Assembly (NCBI RefSeq): GCF_002858925.1
Contig: NZ_PJRS01000011.1
Coordinates: 310,001-374,000 of the forward strand
Origin: Caulobacter zeae
GTDB taxonomy: Bacteria > Pseudomonadota > Alphaproteobacteria > Caulobacterales > Caulobacteraceae
Direction of reading: 5' to 3'
DNA length: 64,000 nucleotides
In this document: positions 47,432 to 55,752 of the stretch, piece after piece
Numbering within the stretch: position 1 is the stretch's first letter
Layout: each line of letters starts with the position of its first letter
The notes under the pieces: model-generated
The model's database searches: none
What the model saw: the letters and a program-made list of their open reading frames with translations, nothing else
What the model was told of the DNA's origin: nothing
Translations under genes and position numbers: made by a program

Positions 47432-48430
47432 TCAGGCCAGCAGCGCCCGTGCTCGGGCGGCCACGCTTGCCGGCTCCAGGCGCGACAGGTCGTCGGCCGC
47501 CAGGGTGTGCAGATGGCGTGAATAATCCAGCAGCGGATCGGGCCCGAACAGGCCCAGGGTCATCGTCCCCACCGCGGCCGACAGGTTCATCGGTCCGGAA
47601 TTGTTGCCGATGAAGAGGTCCGCCCGGGCCATCAGCGCCGAGCCGACGTCGAACTTGAGGTCGCAGACATTCACTTCGGTAACGCCGTCGGGCGAGCCGG
47701 CCGCCAGCAGGGCGTCAACCCGGGCGTTGTCCTCGAAGCCGCCCAGCCAGAAGCGCGTGCCGCCCCTGTCGGCGAGCGCGGCGCTGAGCGCGGCGAAGCC
47801 GTCCAGCGGCCACATGCGGCGCGCCTCGCTGGCGCCGACGCCATAGACGACCCATGGCCGGGGCAGGGCGCCGAAGCGGGCTTCCACCGCTTCCAGCGCC
47901 GTCCGGGTGGGGTTCATGGCCGGCTCGCGGCTGGTCACCGCCAGGCCGTGGGCGGCCTCGAAGGCGGCCAGCTTGTCGATGCGGTGGGCCGGGCGCATGG
48001 CCTTGGGCAGGTAGGGGCCGTGGGTCAGCCAGCGCTGCTGGGCGTGCCCCATGCCAAAGCCTCGCCGTTCGGGCACGCCGGCCAGGGCCGCGCCGATGGC
48101 GGGGCGGTCGATCTTCTCGAGGACCCACACCGCCCGCGGCCTGCGGGCGCGGCAGAGAGCGTGGAAGTCGCGGATCTCCTGCAGGTTCTTCCAGGTCCCC
48201 GAGCGGTATTCGAGGTAGTCGATGGCCGTGATGCAGGTCTCGGCGCCCAGGAGGTCGCGGGCGCGGCTCGATGGACGGGCGGCCAGCAGCACGGTCTTCT
48301 CCGGCGTCTGGGCGGCGATGGCGCGCAGGGTGGGCAGGTGCCAGGTCAGGTCGCCCACGCCCCGGTCGGGCATGTAGACCATGACGAGGCCCCGGCCCGC
48401 CTCGGCCGCAGCGGCGGGGTCGAGGTTCAC
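47432..48430 (-). CDS. Family 9 glycosyltransferase (heptosyltransferase-like)
   Basis: A 332-residue protein of the GT9 fold. MVYMPDRGVGDLTWHLPTLR is the GxGD-type N-terminal acceptor loop. VVYGVGASEARRMWPLDGFA and RADLFIGNNSGPMNLSAAVG are the donor-binding segments, with LGLFGPDP ending the fold. GT9 enzymes add heptose or other sugars to lipopolysaccharide core; the specific sugar is unknown. The start is a GTG at 48430, overlapping the hydrolase stop by four bases (GTGA). The three-gene run thioesterase, hydrolase, GT9 is tightly packed, so an operon is clear although the functional link is not. Confidence 0.85.
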   Translation of the reverse strand: MNLDPAAAAEAGRGLVMVYMPDRGVGDLTWHLPTLRAIAAQTPEKTVLLAARPSSRARDLLGAETCITAIDYLEYRSGTWKNLQEIRDFHALCRARRPRAVWVLEKIDRPAIGAALAGVPERRGFGMGHAQQRWLTHGPYLPKAMRPAHRIDKLAAFEAAHGLAVTSREPAMNPTRTALEAVEARFGALPRPWVVYGVGASEARRMWPLDGFAALSAALADRGGTRFWLGGFEDNARVDALLAAGSPDGVTEVNVCDLKFDVGSALMARADLFIGNNSGPMNLSAAVGTMTLGLFGPDPLLDYSRHLHTLAADDLSRLEPASVAARARALLA

Positions 48431-49350
48431 GCCCAGGTCGCCAGCAGGCCGCGGAGCCCGGCCACGAAGGCCAGGGGCTGGTCGAGCATCACGTGGTGGT
48501 CGGCGTCGGGAATGGGCAAGCGCAGCACGTCCTTGGGCATGTTCGCGATCATATAGTCCAAGGTCTCGGCGTGCATAAGCCCGGACCGCTCGCCCCACAT
48601 CAGGGCGGCCGGGCAGGCGATCTCGCCGAGCAGCAGGCCAAGGTCGGGCATCGAGAACCGCTGCCAGATGGCCGGGTCGAACTTCCAGGTCCAGCCGCCC
48701 TCGACTTCTTTCAGGGAGCGGCGGGCGATGTGGTCGGCGATGTAGAGGTTCTCGCACGGTTGCGGCGGGGCCAGGCGGAAGCGCGTCAGGGCCTCTTCCA
48801 GGGTCGGATAGACCTTGGTCCCGAAGCCCGAGCGCGGCGGAGGACCCTTCCAGCGCTTTTCCGGCGGCTGGATCGAGGTGTCGACCAGGATCGCCCCGCG
48901 CAGGCGCTCAGGATGACGGGCGGCGCAGAACAGGGTGGGAAAGCCGCCGAACGAGTGGCCGACGAAGATCGGCTTGTGTCCGCCTGCCTCAAGTTGCGCC
49001 GCCTCGACCGCGGCGAAGGCCTCGGCCGCGAAGGTGTCGGCGCTGTAGGCTTCCCGCCAGCCGCTGCTTCCCATGCCGGCCCAGGAGATGGCCGCCACCC
49101 GCCAGTCCTTGGCGAAGGAGGGCGCGATGAAGCTCCACCAGTCGGCGTGGGCGCCGTTGCCGTGCAGGAATAGCAGGCCGGGCCTGCCGACCTCGCCCCA
49201 GGTCAAAAGCTCGATGTCGGCGCCGTCGACCTGGATGGTCGAACGCTCGGGTTGGATCGCGATCGCGGCCTCGAACCATGCGGGGGCAGGCGGCCGCGCG
49301 CCGTTGAACGGGGCTAGCAGCGAGGCGGGCAGGGTCTGGTCGTCGGCCAT
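48427..49350 (-). CDS. Alpha/beta hydrolase
   Basis: A 307-residue cytoplasmic hydrolase. LLFLHGNGAHADWW gives the oxyanion HG motif, ISWAGMGSSGW the strand-4 loop, FVGHSFGG the nucleophile elbow and IPDADHHVMLDQP the catalytic histidine. The aspartate is probably in MWGERSGLM or nearby and is not obvious. No signal peptide. ATG 49350 follows the thioesterase stop by two bases. A thioesterase-hydrolase pair could act on CoA esters, but nothing specific can be assigned. Confidence 0.85.
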   Translation of the reverse strand: MADDQTLPASLLAPFNGARPPAPAWFEAAIAIQPERSTIQVDGADIELLTWGEVGRPGLLFLHGNGAHADWWSFIAPSFAKDWRVAAISWAGMGSSGWREAYSADTFAAEAFAAVEAAQLEAGGHKPIFVGHSFGGFPTLFCAARHPERLRGAILVDTSIQPPEKRWKGPPPRSGFGTKVYPTLEEALTRFRLAPPQPCENLYIADHIARRSLKEVEGGWTWKFDPAIWQRFSMPDLGLLLGEIACPAALMWGERSGLMHAETLDYMIANMPKDVLRLPIPDADHHVMLDQPLAFVAGLRGLLATWA

Positions 49351-49352
49351 GC

Positions 49353-49826
49353 TCAGGCCTCCTCGCGGAAGGCGATCTCGCCGGGGCGCGGCTTGCGGGG
49401 ACTAAGCGCCTTGAAGATCCCCGTGCCGGTCATCAGTGTGCGCTCGCCCGTCCAGATGCGGCCGCGCACGGTGAAGATCCCATCCTCCTCGGCCAGAAGT
49501 TCGCCCCGGCCCTCGACGAACTCGCCCAACTGCGCGCCCGACAGGAAATCGGTCATCAGCCGCACCGTGACCCAGGAATAGGACTTCTTGAGCGATATCA
49601 GCCGGCCCCAGGCCATGTCGGCGAAGCTCATCAGCATGCCGCCGTGGCAATTGCCCAGGCCGTTGGTGTGGTGCTCCTCGACCCGGAAACCCAGCGTGGC
49701 CTCGCCGGGGCCGTCGGCGCGCTCGTACAGCGGGCCAATCTGTCGGCCAAAGCCCCGCGTCCAGTTCAGCTGGGCGTAGCCGGGCGGGATGGCGGCGCTC
49801 TGGGCCTCGGTCAGGTCGTCGGACAT
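49353..49826 (-). CDS. PaaI-like hotdog-fold thioesterase
   Basis: A 157-residue hotdog protein. [20 protein letters not shown] is the diagnostic HGG helix with the catalytic residues of the PaaI/4HBT group. Strand patterns [20 protein letters not shown] and [19 protein letters not shown] complete the fold. It probably hydrolyses acyl- or aryl-CoA thioesters in the cytoplasm. ATG 49826. It is first in the thioesterase-hydrolase-GT9 operon, downstream of a dispersed palindromic repeat at 49864-49915. Confidence 0.85.
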   Translation of the reverse strand: MSDDLTEAQSAAIPPGYAQLNWTRGFGRQIGPLYERADGPGEATLGFRVEEHHTNGLGNCHGGMLMSFADMAWGRLISLKKSYSWVTVRLMTDFLSGAQLGEFVEGRGELLAEEDGIFTVRGRIWTGERTLMTGTGIFKALSPRKPRPGEIAFREEA

Positions 49827-49863
49827 GGGATGAAGTCTAACGGCCGTTTGAATGAGGCCGCAA

Positions 49864-49915
49864 GACCCTCTCCCGTGGGAGAGGTGTCGGCGAAGCCGAC
49901 GGAGAGGGGAGGGAG
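49864..49915. repeat. Dispersed palindromic repeat (CTCTCCC / GTCGGC type)
   Basis: Two hairpins in a row: CTCTCCC-GT-GGGAGAG (49868-49883) and GTCGGC-GAA-GCCGAC (49886-49900), followed by GGAGAGGGGAGGGAG. This form recurs in intergenic regions of many Caulobacter-like genomes. It separates the pirin and thioesterase genes. Confidence 0.7.
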
Positions 49916-49916
49916 C

Positions 49917-50765
49917 CTACGCCCTCACCTCGCCGAACTTGCCCGCCTGGTAGTCCTGGATCGCCTGGATGATCTCTTCGCGCGTCGTCATCACGAACGG
50001 CCCGTGCGAGACGACCGGTTCGCGGATCGGGTCGGCGTGGCCCAGCAGCAGCACCGCGCCGTCGGCCGAGGCCAGCTCGAGCCCGTCGCCGTCGGTCAGC
50101 TCCACCAGATTGAAGGCGCCCGCCGTCTTGTCGCCGATCGCGATTGCGCCGCGCACCACATAGAGGAACACCGCGCGCCCGGATGGGATCGGCAGCGAAA
50201 GCTTCGCGCCGGCCTCCAGCCGCACGACGCTCATGGCCACGCCGGTGAGGGATGTGATCGGCCCCGTCACGCCGTCCGCCTTGCCGGAGATCAGCTCGAT
50301 GGTCGCGCCGTCCTTCTCGACCTTGGGAATGTCGGGCGCCTGCAGGCCGACATAGTGCGGCGCGGTCATCTTCAGGCGGCTGGGCAGGTTGACCCACAGC
50401 TGCAGGATCTCCAGCGGCCCGCCGCTTTTCTTGAAGGCCTCGGGCGACAGCTCGGCGTGCACCAGGCCGCTGCCGGCCGTCATCCACTGCACCCCGCCCG
50501 CGTCGATGACGCTCTCGTGGCCGCCGCTGTCCAGGTGCGACAGCTGGCCTTCGAGGATGAAGGTCACGGTCTCGAAGCCGCGATGCGGGTGCGGCCCGAA
50601 CGGCAGGCCGTGGTTGCCGGGGCGGTAGACCTGCGGGCCGTGGTGGTTGAGGAACAGGAACGGATCCAGCTGCCCGATCGCCGGGCCGGGCAGGGGGCGG
50701 CGGGTGGTCAGGTCGCCGATGTCGTCGCGATAGGCGCCGTGCAGGCGGGCGATGGTGCGGGTCAT
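49917..50765 (-). CDS. Pirin-family cupin protein
   Basis: A 282-residue bicupin of the pirin family. LDPFLFLNHHGPQVY and FGPHPHRGFETVTFILEGQL carry the N-terminal metal ligands (H-x-H, H, E pattern). HLDSGGHESVIDAGGVQWMTAGSG and HAELSPEAFKK follow. The C-terminal cupin has lost most ligands. Bacterial pirins act as quercetinase-like dioxygenases or metabolic regulators; the activity here is unknown. ATG 50765 is chosen because AAGGAG is six bases away; the GTG two codons earlier sits on that signal. It is downstream of a 29-bp inverted repeat pair. Confidence 0.92.
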   Translation of the reverse strand: MTRTIARLHGAYRDDIGDLTTRRPLPGPAIGQLDPFLFLNHHGPQVYRPGNHGLPFGPHPHRGFETVTFILEGQLSHLDSGGHESVIDAGGVQWMTAGSGLVHAELSPEAFKKSGGPLEILQLWVNLPSRLKMTAPHYVGLQAPDIPKVEKDGATIELISGKADGVTGPITSLTGVAMSVVRLEAGAKLSLPIPSGRAVFLYVVRGAIAIGDKTAGAFNLVELTDGDGLELASADGAVLLLGHADPIREPVVSHGPFVMTTREEIIQAIQDYQAGKFGEVRA

Positions 50766-50786
50766 GGTCACTCCTTGGCCCGAAAA

Positions 50787-50870
50787 CCTCGTCCTTCGAC
50801 AGGCTCAGGAAGAGGTTTTCTACTCGGCGGTCTGCAATAGCCCTCATCCTGAGCTTGTCGAAGGACGAGG
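50787..50870. repeat. Inverted pair of a dispersed 29-bp repeat
   Basis: The arms at 50787-50815 and 50842-50870 each contain the core GTCCTTCGACA(A/G)GCTCAGGA in opposite orientation, 27 of 29 positions matching, with 26 bases between. The core is a widespread intergenic repeat in alphaproteobacteria. In RNA it would form a long hairpin between the ABC1-kinase and pirin genes. Confidence 0.8.
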
Positions 50871-50887
50871 GCGGTTCCGCGTTCGGC

Positions 50888-52249
50888 TCAGCTAAGCCCA
50901 GCCGCTCCCAGCACGGCCTTCTGCCGCTCCGCCAGCCCTTCCTCCGAGAAGCCCTCCAGCGAGGCCTCGAACAGGGCGCGCCAGTTGTGGCGGGCGCCCA
51001 GGTGCAGGAAGGCCGCGCCCAGGCCGATGGCGGCGCGATCCATGAACACGAACTCGCGCGGGATGACGATGCCGCCCACCGATTTGAGCGCCTGGCGCAC
51101 CTTGAAGGCCTCGCGGCGGCCGTACTCGCCGGGCGGCGTGTCGTCGGCCACGGTGCGCACGCGGTCGTCGAGCAGCGGGCCGTAGATGAACCGCGCCCAG
51201 ACGTTCAGCACGTCCACCAGTTCGTCGGTCAGGTTGGTGAAGCCCCAGCTGCGATAGGCCTCGCCCTGGCCGGGGCGGTCGTCCTCGGACAGGGCGCGAT
51301 AGAGCCGCACGACCCCGCCCACGAAGCGCGGCGGGAACACCCGGATGCAGCCGAAGTCGAGCAGGTTGAGGTGCGCCGCCCCTTCCCCGCCGAAGGTGTA
51401 GTTGCCCAGGTGAGGATCGCCGTGGATGACGCCGATGTGGGTCATCGGACCCCACCAGGCCTCGAACAGCAGGGCGGCGATGCGATCGCGGGTTTCCTGC
51501 GGCGCGCCCTTGAAGGCCATCAGCCCCTGGCCGTCGAGCCAGGTCATGGAAAGCAGGCGTTTCGTGGAAAGCTCGCCGACCGGCTGGGGCGTGCGGATGT
51601 CGTCGCGGCCGGCGAAGAAGCCGCCATAGACGGCCATCATCCGGGCCTCGCGGTCGTAGTCCAGCTCCTCGCGCAGGCGGTCGCCGACCTCCTCGATCAT
51701 CTGGGTGGGGTCGATCGAGCCGTCCATCTTCTTGAACAGGCCGACCAGGGCCCGCAGCTGGCCAAGGTCGCTTTCGACGGCGCTCTGCATGTCTGGGTAT
51801 TGCAGTTTCACGGCCAGGGCGCGGCCGTCGGGGGCGACGGCGCGGTGAACCTGGCCCAGCGAGGCGGCCGCGGCGGCCTCGTGCTCGAAGCTCTGGAACT
51901 TGCCGGCCCAGTCGGCCCCGAGCTCGGCCGCCATCCGCCGGCGCACGAACGGCCAGCCCATGGCGGGGGCGTTGGTCTGAAGCTCGGCCAGTTCCTTGGC
52001 GAACTCGGGCGGCAACAGGTCGGGCACCGTGGCGAACATCTGGGCCGCCTTCATCAGCGGACCCTTGAGGTTCCCCAGCGCCGCCTTCAGCGCCTTGGCG
52101 TTGCGGGCGTCGGCGTCGTCGCCGGCGAAGACGCGGTTGGCGCCGTAGCTGACGGCCGCGCCCGACAGGCCCGCGCCGACCTTGGCGAAGCGCGCCAGGC
52201 GGCCGGAGAGGCGGTCGCGTTCCCGATCCTTGGCGGGGTCGCCGACCAT
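50888..52249 (-). CDS. ABC1 / UbiB-family atypical kinase
   Basis: A 453-residue protein of the AarF/UbiB/ADCK family. LKGPLMKAAQMFATVPDLLP is the family-specific K-x-x-Q motif, AAAAASLGQVHRA the alanine-rich nucleotide loop, LAVKLQYPDM the ATP-binding lysine, EELDYDREARMM the conserved ExD segment, and HGDPHLGNY and LLDFGCIR the catalytic and metal-binding motifs. UbiB-type proteins support ubiquinone synthesis or lipid handling through ATPase activity. No membrane span is obvious at the C-terminus, unlike E. coli UbiB. The start ATG 52249 directly adjoins a 25-bp inverted repeat, which therefore forms part of its leader. Confidence 0.92.
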   Translation of the reverse strand: MVGDPAKDRERDRLSGRLARFAKVGAGLSGAAVSYGANRVFAGDDADARNAKALKAALGNLKGPLMKAAQMFATVPDLLPPEFAKELAELQTNAPAMGWPFVRRRMAAELGADWAGKFQSFEHEAAAAASLGQVHRAVAPDGRALAVKLQYPDMQSAVESDLGQLRALVGLFKKMDGSIDPTQMIEEVGDRLREELDYDREARMMAVYGGFFAGRDDIRTPQPVGELSTKRLLSMTWLDGQGLMAFKGAPQETRDRIAALLFEAWWGPMTHIGVIHGDPHLGNYTFGGEGAAHLNLLDFGCIRVFPPRFVGGVVRLYRALSEDDRPGQGEAYRSWGFTNLTDELVDVLNVWARFIYGPLLDDRVRTVADDTPPGEYGRREAFKVRQALKSVGGIVIPREFVFMDRAAIGLGAAFLHLGARHNWRALFEASLEGFSEEGLAERQKAVLGAAGLS

Positions 52250-52250
52250 C

Positions 52251-52385
52251 AGGAACCTCCCCCTGTGGGGGAGGCGATCGCGTCAGCGATCGGTGGGGGG
52301 AGTGCTGAGGCGGTTAGCGACAAGGAAGCTGAAAACGCCCCCCCTCCGGCCCTGCGGGCCGCCTCCCCCACAGGGGGAGGTTCCT
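52251..52385. repeat. Perfect 25-bp inverted repeat with internal palindromes
   Basis: The segment 52251-52275 is an exact inverted copy of 52361-52385. Each arm is itself a hairpin (CCTCCCCC-TGT-GGGGGAGG type). Between them lie a GCGATCG-rich palindrome (52275-52292) and part of a 57-bp unit (52324-52380) that recurs at 55692-55748. It fills the gap between the M3 peptidase stop and the ABC1-kinase start. Confidence 0.85.
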
Positions 52386-52400
52386 TCCGGGCGACTTCGC

Positions 52401-54191
52401 TCACACCAACGCCTCGAACTCGTCGACCAGCCGCTCCAGCTGCCGGCAGCCGGCCGCCCAGAAGGCCTTGTCGCGCGGATTGAGGCCGAAGGGCTTGAGC
52501 GCCTCGACATAGGTGCGGGTGCCGCCGGCGGCCAGCAGGTCCTCGTAGAGCGGCGCGAAGCCTTGCGGGTCCTCGCGGCGCTTCTCCATCAGGCCGCGCA
52601 CCAGAAGGTCGCCGAACGCGTAGGCGTAGACGTAGAACGGCGCATGCACGAAGTGGCTGACATAGGCCCAGTAATGCTCGTAGCCCTCGTTGAGCACGAC
52701 GGCGGGGCCAAGGCTCTCGGCCATGGTCTCCATCCACAGCGCGCCGATCTGGTCGGGCGACAGTTCGCCGTCCTGACGGGCGGCGTGGAACCTGCGCTCG
52801 AAGCGGTGGAAGGCGATCTGGCGCACGACGGTGTTGAGCCCGTCCTCGATCTTCCCGGCCAGAAGCCCCCTGCGGTCGGCGGGCGTCGCCTCGGCCAGCA
52901 GGCGGTCGAACACCAGGCCCTCGCCGAAGATCGAGGCCGTCTCGGCCAGGGTCAGGGGCGTGTCGGCCAGCAGGGTGCCCAGCGGCGCGCACAGGGTCTG
53001 GTGCACGGCGTGGCCCAGCTCGTGGGCCAGGGTCAGCACGTCGCGCCGCTCGCCCATGTAGTTCATGAAGACGTACGGGTGGCGGTCGGCGGTGACCGGG
53101 TGCGAATAGGCGCCCGACTGCTTGCCGGCGCGCGGGCGGGCGTCGATCCAGGGCTGGGCGAAGAAGGTTTCGGCGGTGTCGGCGAACTTCGGAGCCAGGG
53201 CCTGGAAGCTCTCCAGCACCACGTCCTTGGCCTCGGACCACGGATAGGTGCGCGGCTGGGCCGCGTCGAGCGGGGCGTTGCGGTCCCAGTAGTCCAGGGT
53301 CTTGCGGCCCATGGCCTTGGCTTTGAGCGCATAATAGCGGTGCGACAGGCGCGGATAGGCCTCGACCACGGCGGCTTCCAGGGCGTCGACGGCGTCGGCG
53401 TCGACCTCGTTGGCCAGGTGGCGCGAGTGGGCGGGCTCGTCGTAACGCCGCCAGCGGTCCTCTACCTGCTTTTCGAAGGCCAGGGTGTTCATCACCAGGG
53501 CCTGGGTGGAGGCGCGCTCGGAAAGGGCCTGGGCCAGGCCGTCGGCGGCGGCCTTGCGGCGGCGGACATCCGGATCCGACAGGCGGTTCAGCGCCTCGGG
53601 CAGGGTCAGCTGTTCCTTGCCGACCTTGGCGGAGAGTTTGGCCAGGGTCTCGTCATAGAGCCGCACCCAGTTGGCCACGGCCGGGCCGCGGTCGACGATG
53701 TAGCGCTCCAGCTCGGCCGACAGCTCGTGCGGGCGCGACAGGCGCAGGCGGCGCAGCCACGGCGTCCAGCGGCGGGTCGGCTCGTGGGCCTCCAGCGCCG
53801 CGTTCAGCTCGGCGTCCTCCAGCTGGTTCAGCTCCAGCGAGAAGAACAGGCTGTCGGCGGCGATCTGCGAGGAGCGGGCGCGCAGGTCGGCCTCGAACTT
53901 GGCCCAGGCCGGGTCGTCGCGGGCGGTCGAGGCGGCCAGGCCCGCATAGGCGCCCACGCCCCACAGGCCGTTGACGGCCTCCTCGTAGAGCCGGATGCCG
54001 CGATCGAGCAGCCTGCCCAGGCGCGCGGGCTCGCCGCGCGCTTCGAGGAACATGCCCTCCAGCGAGGCCAGTTCGTCGTTGGCGGCCTTGGCGGCGGCCA
54101 GGTCGGTTTCGATCTTCGGGTCCTCGCGGCCGGCATAGAGGTCGGCGAGGTTCCACTCGGGAAGGGCGTCGGGCTTGAAGGGCGCGTTCAT
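52401..54191 (-). CDS. M3-family oligoendopeptidase (PepF-like)
   Basis: A 596-residue zinc metallopeptidase. LAHELGHAVHQ contains the HExxH zinc motif with the catalytic glutamate, and ETASIFGEGLVFDRLL provides the third ligand. The helical N-terminal domain (ELASLEGMFLEARGEP, LAASTARDDPAWAKFEADLR) and SGAYSHPVTADRHPYVFMNY fit PepF/M3B enzymes, which cut short peptides in the cytoplasm. ATG 54191 precedes the conserved LPEWNLADLY; the upstream in-frame extension is proline/arginine-rich and rejected, although no clear ribosome-binding site is visible here. Downstream is the repeat-filled gap before the ABC1 kinase. Confidence 0.94.
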   Translation of the reverse strand: MNAPFKPDALPEWNLADLYAGREDPKIETDLAAAKAANDELASLEGMFLEARGEPARLGRLLDRGIRLYEEAVNGLWGVGAYAGLAASTARDDPAWAKFEADLRARSSQIAADSLFFSLELNQLEDAELNAALEAHEPTRRWTPWLRRLRLSRPHELSAELERYIVDRGPAVANWVRLYDETLAKLSAKVGKEQLTLPEALNRLSDPDVRRRKAAADGLAQALSERASTQALVMNTLAFEKQVEDRWRRYDEPAHSRHLANEVDADAVDALEAAVVEAYPRLSHRYYALKAKAMGRKTLDYWDRNAPLDAAQPRTYPWSEAKDVVLESFQALAPKFADTAETFFAQPWIDARPRAGKQSGAYSHPVTADRHPYVFMNYMGERRDVLTLAHELGHAVHQTLCAPLGTLLADTPLTLAETASIFGEGLVFDRLLAEATPADRRGLLAGKIEDGLNTVVRQIAFHRFERRFHAARQDGELSPDQIGALWMETMAESLGPAVVLNEGYEHYWAYVSHFVHAPFYVYAYAFGDLLVRGLMEKRREDPQGFAPLYEDLLAAGGTRTYVEALKPFGLNPRDKAFWAAGCRQLERLVDEFEALV

Positions 54192-54252
54192 GACAGCAAG
54201 GGATATGGCGTCTGGAGGGCGGGAGGCAATCGGGGGCGGCGGGTTTCTCCGC

Positions 54253-54669
54253 TCAGGTCTCGAACGCGGCGATGATCGGACAGGGTCCACGATCGTTTGT
54301 GCTGCACGTGTGGAGCAGGCGCGAGAGGCCCGCGCGGGCGGCTTGAAGCTCCTCGATCTTTCGGTCGAGATCGGTGATGCGCTCGCGGGCCAGCTCGCGC
54401 GCCCGCACGCGGTCCTCGCCGGCGTCGAGCGCCAGAAGCTCGCCGATCTGCTCCAGGGTGAAGCCGGCGGCCTGGGCTGATCGGATGAAGCGCAGCCGCC
54501 GCACCGCCTCGTCGCCGTAGCGCCGCACGCCGCCCGAAAGCCCGGAACCCTCGCCGCGCTCGGGCGTCTCCAGCAGGCCCCGGCGCTGGTAGTAGCGGAC
54601 CGTCTCCACGCCCACGCCGCCGGCCCTGGCCAGGCCTGCGATCGTGGTGGCGGCGTTCGTCGTCGTCAT
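54253..54669 (-). CDS. MerR-family regulator, incomplete mercury-ligand set
   Basis: A 138-residue MerR protein. The winged helix is TIAGLARAGGVGVETVRYYQRRGLL, and FIRSAQAAGFTLEQIGELL leads into the long dimerisation helix. The end resembles true MerR (HTCSTNDRGPCPII, Cys122 and Cys130). The third mercury ligand, the cysteine at the start of the dimerisation helix (Cys82 in Tn501 MerR), is missing: the sequence there is DAGEDRVRA. Mercury sensing by the standard three-Cys site is therefore unlikely. ATG 54669 has GGAG upstream. It is divergent from the glutaredoxin-MauE gene and overlaps the shared operator-promoter. Confidence 0.88.
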   Translation of the reverse strand: MTTTNAATTIAGLARAGGVGVETVRYYQRRGLLETPERGEGSGLSGGVRRYGDEAVRRLRFIRSAQAAGFTLEQIGELLALDAGEDRVRARELARERITDLDRKIEELQAARAGLSRLLHTCSTNDRGPCPIIAAFET

Positions 54670-54672
54670 CGC

Positions 54673-54706
54673 TTGACTCCGTACCATGGTACGGAACCCA
54701 TATGAG
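54673..54706 (+). promoter_or_regulatory. MerR-type promoter with operator in a long spacer
   Basis: TTGACT at 54673-54678 is followed by a perfect 16-base palindrome, CCGTACCATGGTACGG, at 54679-54694 and a -10-like CATATG near 54699-54704, about 20 bases from the -35. The over-long spacer with a central dyad is the classic MerR arrangement, here almost the same as mer promoters (CCGTAC...GTACGG). It drives the glutaredoxin-MauE gene and would repress or read MerR on the other strand. Confidence 0.85.
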
Positions 54707-54737
54707 CCCGGTCCCGCTCGCGTACAAGGAGACCGCC

Positions 54738-55493
54738 GTGACGTCCGCCGCTTCCACCGCCCCCAAGAAGGCCGTCCTCTACCGCATGGTGATGGACAAG
54801 CACGTCTGTCCGTACGGGCTAAAGGCCAGGCATCTGCTGCGGTCCAAGGGCTACGAGGTCAAGGACCATCACCTGACCACGCGCGAGGCGACCGACGCCT
54901 TCAAGGCCGAGCATGGCGTGAAGACCACGCCGCAGGTCTTTGTCGGCGGCGAGCGGATCGGCGGGTTCGACGACCTGCGCCGCTGGTTCGGCGCCAAGCC
55001 CCGCGATCCCAAGGCCAAGACCTATACGCCGGTGATCGCCCTCTTCGCCATGACCGCCCTGATGGCCCTCGCGGCGACCTACGCCGTGGACGGAACGCCC
55101 TTCACGGCCCGGGCGGTGGAGTGGTTCATCAGCTTCTCGATGGTGGTGCTGGCCATCCAGAAGCTGCGCGACGTCGAGAGCTTCTCGTCGATGTTCCTGG
55201 GCTACGACCTGCTGGCCAAGCGCTGGGTCCCCTACGGCTATGTCTATCCGTTCGCCGAAGGCCTGGCGGGCGTGCTGATGACGGCCGGCGCGCTGACCTG
55301 GTTCTCCGCGCCGCTGGCTCTGGTGATCGGCGGGATCGGCGCGGTGTCGGTGTTCAAGGCGGTCTATCTCGACAAGCGCGACCTGAAATGCGCCTGCGTC
55401 GGCGGCGACAGCAACGTGCCGCTGGGCTTCATCTCGCTGACCGAGAACGTGATGATGGTGGCGATGGCCGTGTGGATGCTGGTTGGGCATTAG
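54738..55493 (+). CDS. Glutaredoxin fused to MauE/DoxX-type membrane protein
   Basis: A 251-residue fusion. Residues about 10-85 are a monothiol glutaredoxin-like domain (VCPYGLKARHLL with a single Cys, TTPQVFVGGERIGGFDDL). The rest is a four-helix membrane domain of the MauE/DoxX redox group (VIALFAMTALMALAATYAV, WFISFSMVVLAIQKL, GVLMTAGALTWFSAPLALVI). It carries a conserved KCACVGGDSNVPLG loop with a C-x-C pair. The protein probably passes reducing power between cytoplasmic thiols and the membrane. The GTG at 54738 has AAGGAG eight bases upstream. ATG 54702 falls in the -10 region of the promoter and cannot be the start. Confidence 0.85.
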   Translation: MTSAASTAPKKAVLYRMVMDKHVCPYGLKARHLLRSKGYEVKDHHLTTREATDAFKAEHGVKTTPQVFVGGERIGGFDDLRRWFGAKPRDPKAKTYTPVIALFAMTALMALAATYAVDGTPFTARAVEWFISFSMVVLAIQKLRDVESFSSMFLGYDLLAKRWVPYGYVYPFAEGLAGVLMTAGALTWFSAPLALVIGGIGAVSVFKAVYLDKRDLKCACVGGDSNVPLGFISLTENVMMVAMAVWMLVGH

Positions 55494-55499
55494 GCCCAA

Positions 55500-55748
55500 G
55501 CTCCTCCCCCGCTTGCGGGGGAGGGGGGACCGCGAAGCGGTGGAGGGGGCGAGACTGGGCTCGGCGCTCTGTCCCTCGCCCCCTCCGTCACGCTGCGTAT
55601 CCGCAGCGCGCCACCTCCCCCGCTAAAGCGAGGGAGGAGCAGGGAGCAGTCGGCGAAGTCGATGGAGAGGGAAGGAACGGCTAGCCTCCGCGGAAGCTGA
55701 AAACGTCCCCCCTCCGGCCCTCCGGGCCACCTGCCCCAGAGGGGGAGG
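55500..55748. repeat. Repeat-filled intergenic region
   Basis: A hairpin CTCCCCCGC-TT-GCGGGGGAG (55504-55523) is followed by related GC-rich palindromes. The 57-bp unit at 55692-55748 matches 52324-52380 at 52 of 57 positions in the same orientation. The region separates two convergent genes (stops at 55493 and 55753). No gene is seen. Confidence 0.75.
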
Positions 55749-55752
55749 ATCT

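Noticed and set aside
50888..52249. Loss of the canonical KxGQ motif in the ABC1 kinase (KAAQ here)
   Set aside because: To my knowledge a subfamily of proteobacterial AarF-type proteins carries K-x-A-Q, so this looks like ordinary subfamily variation.
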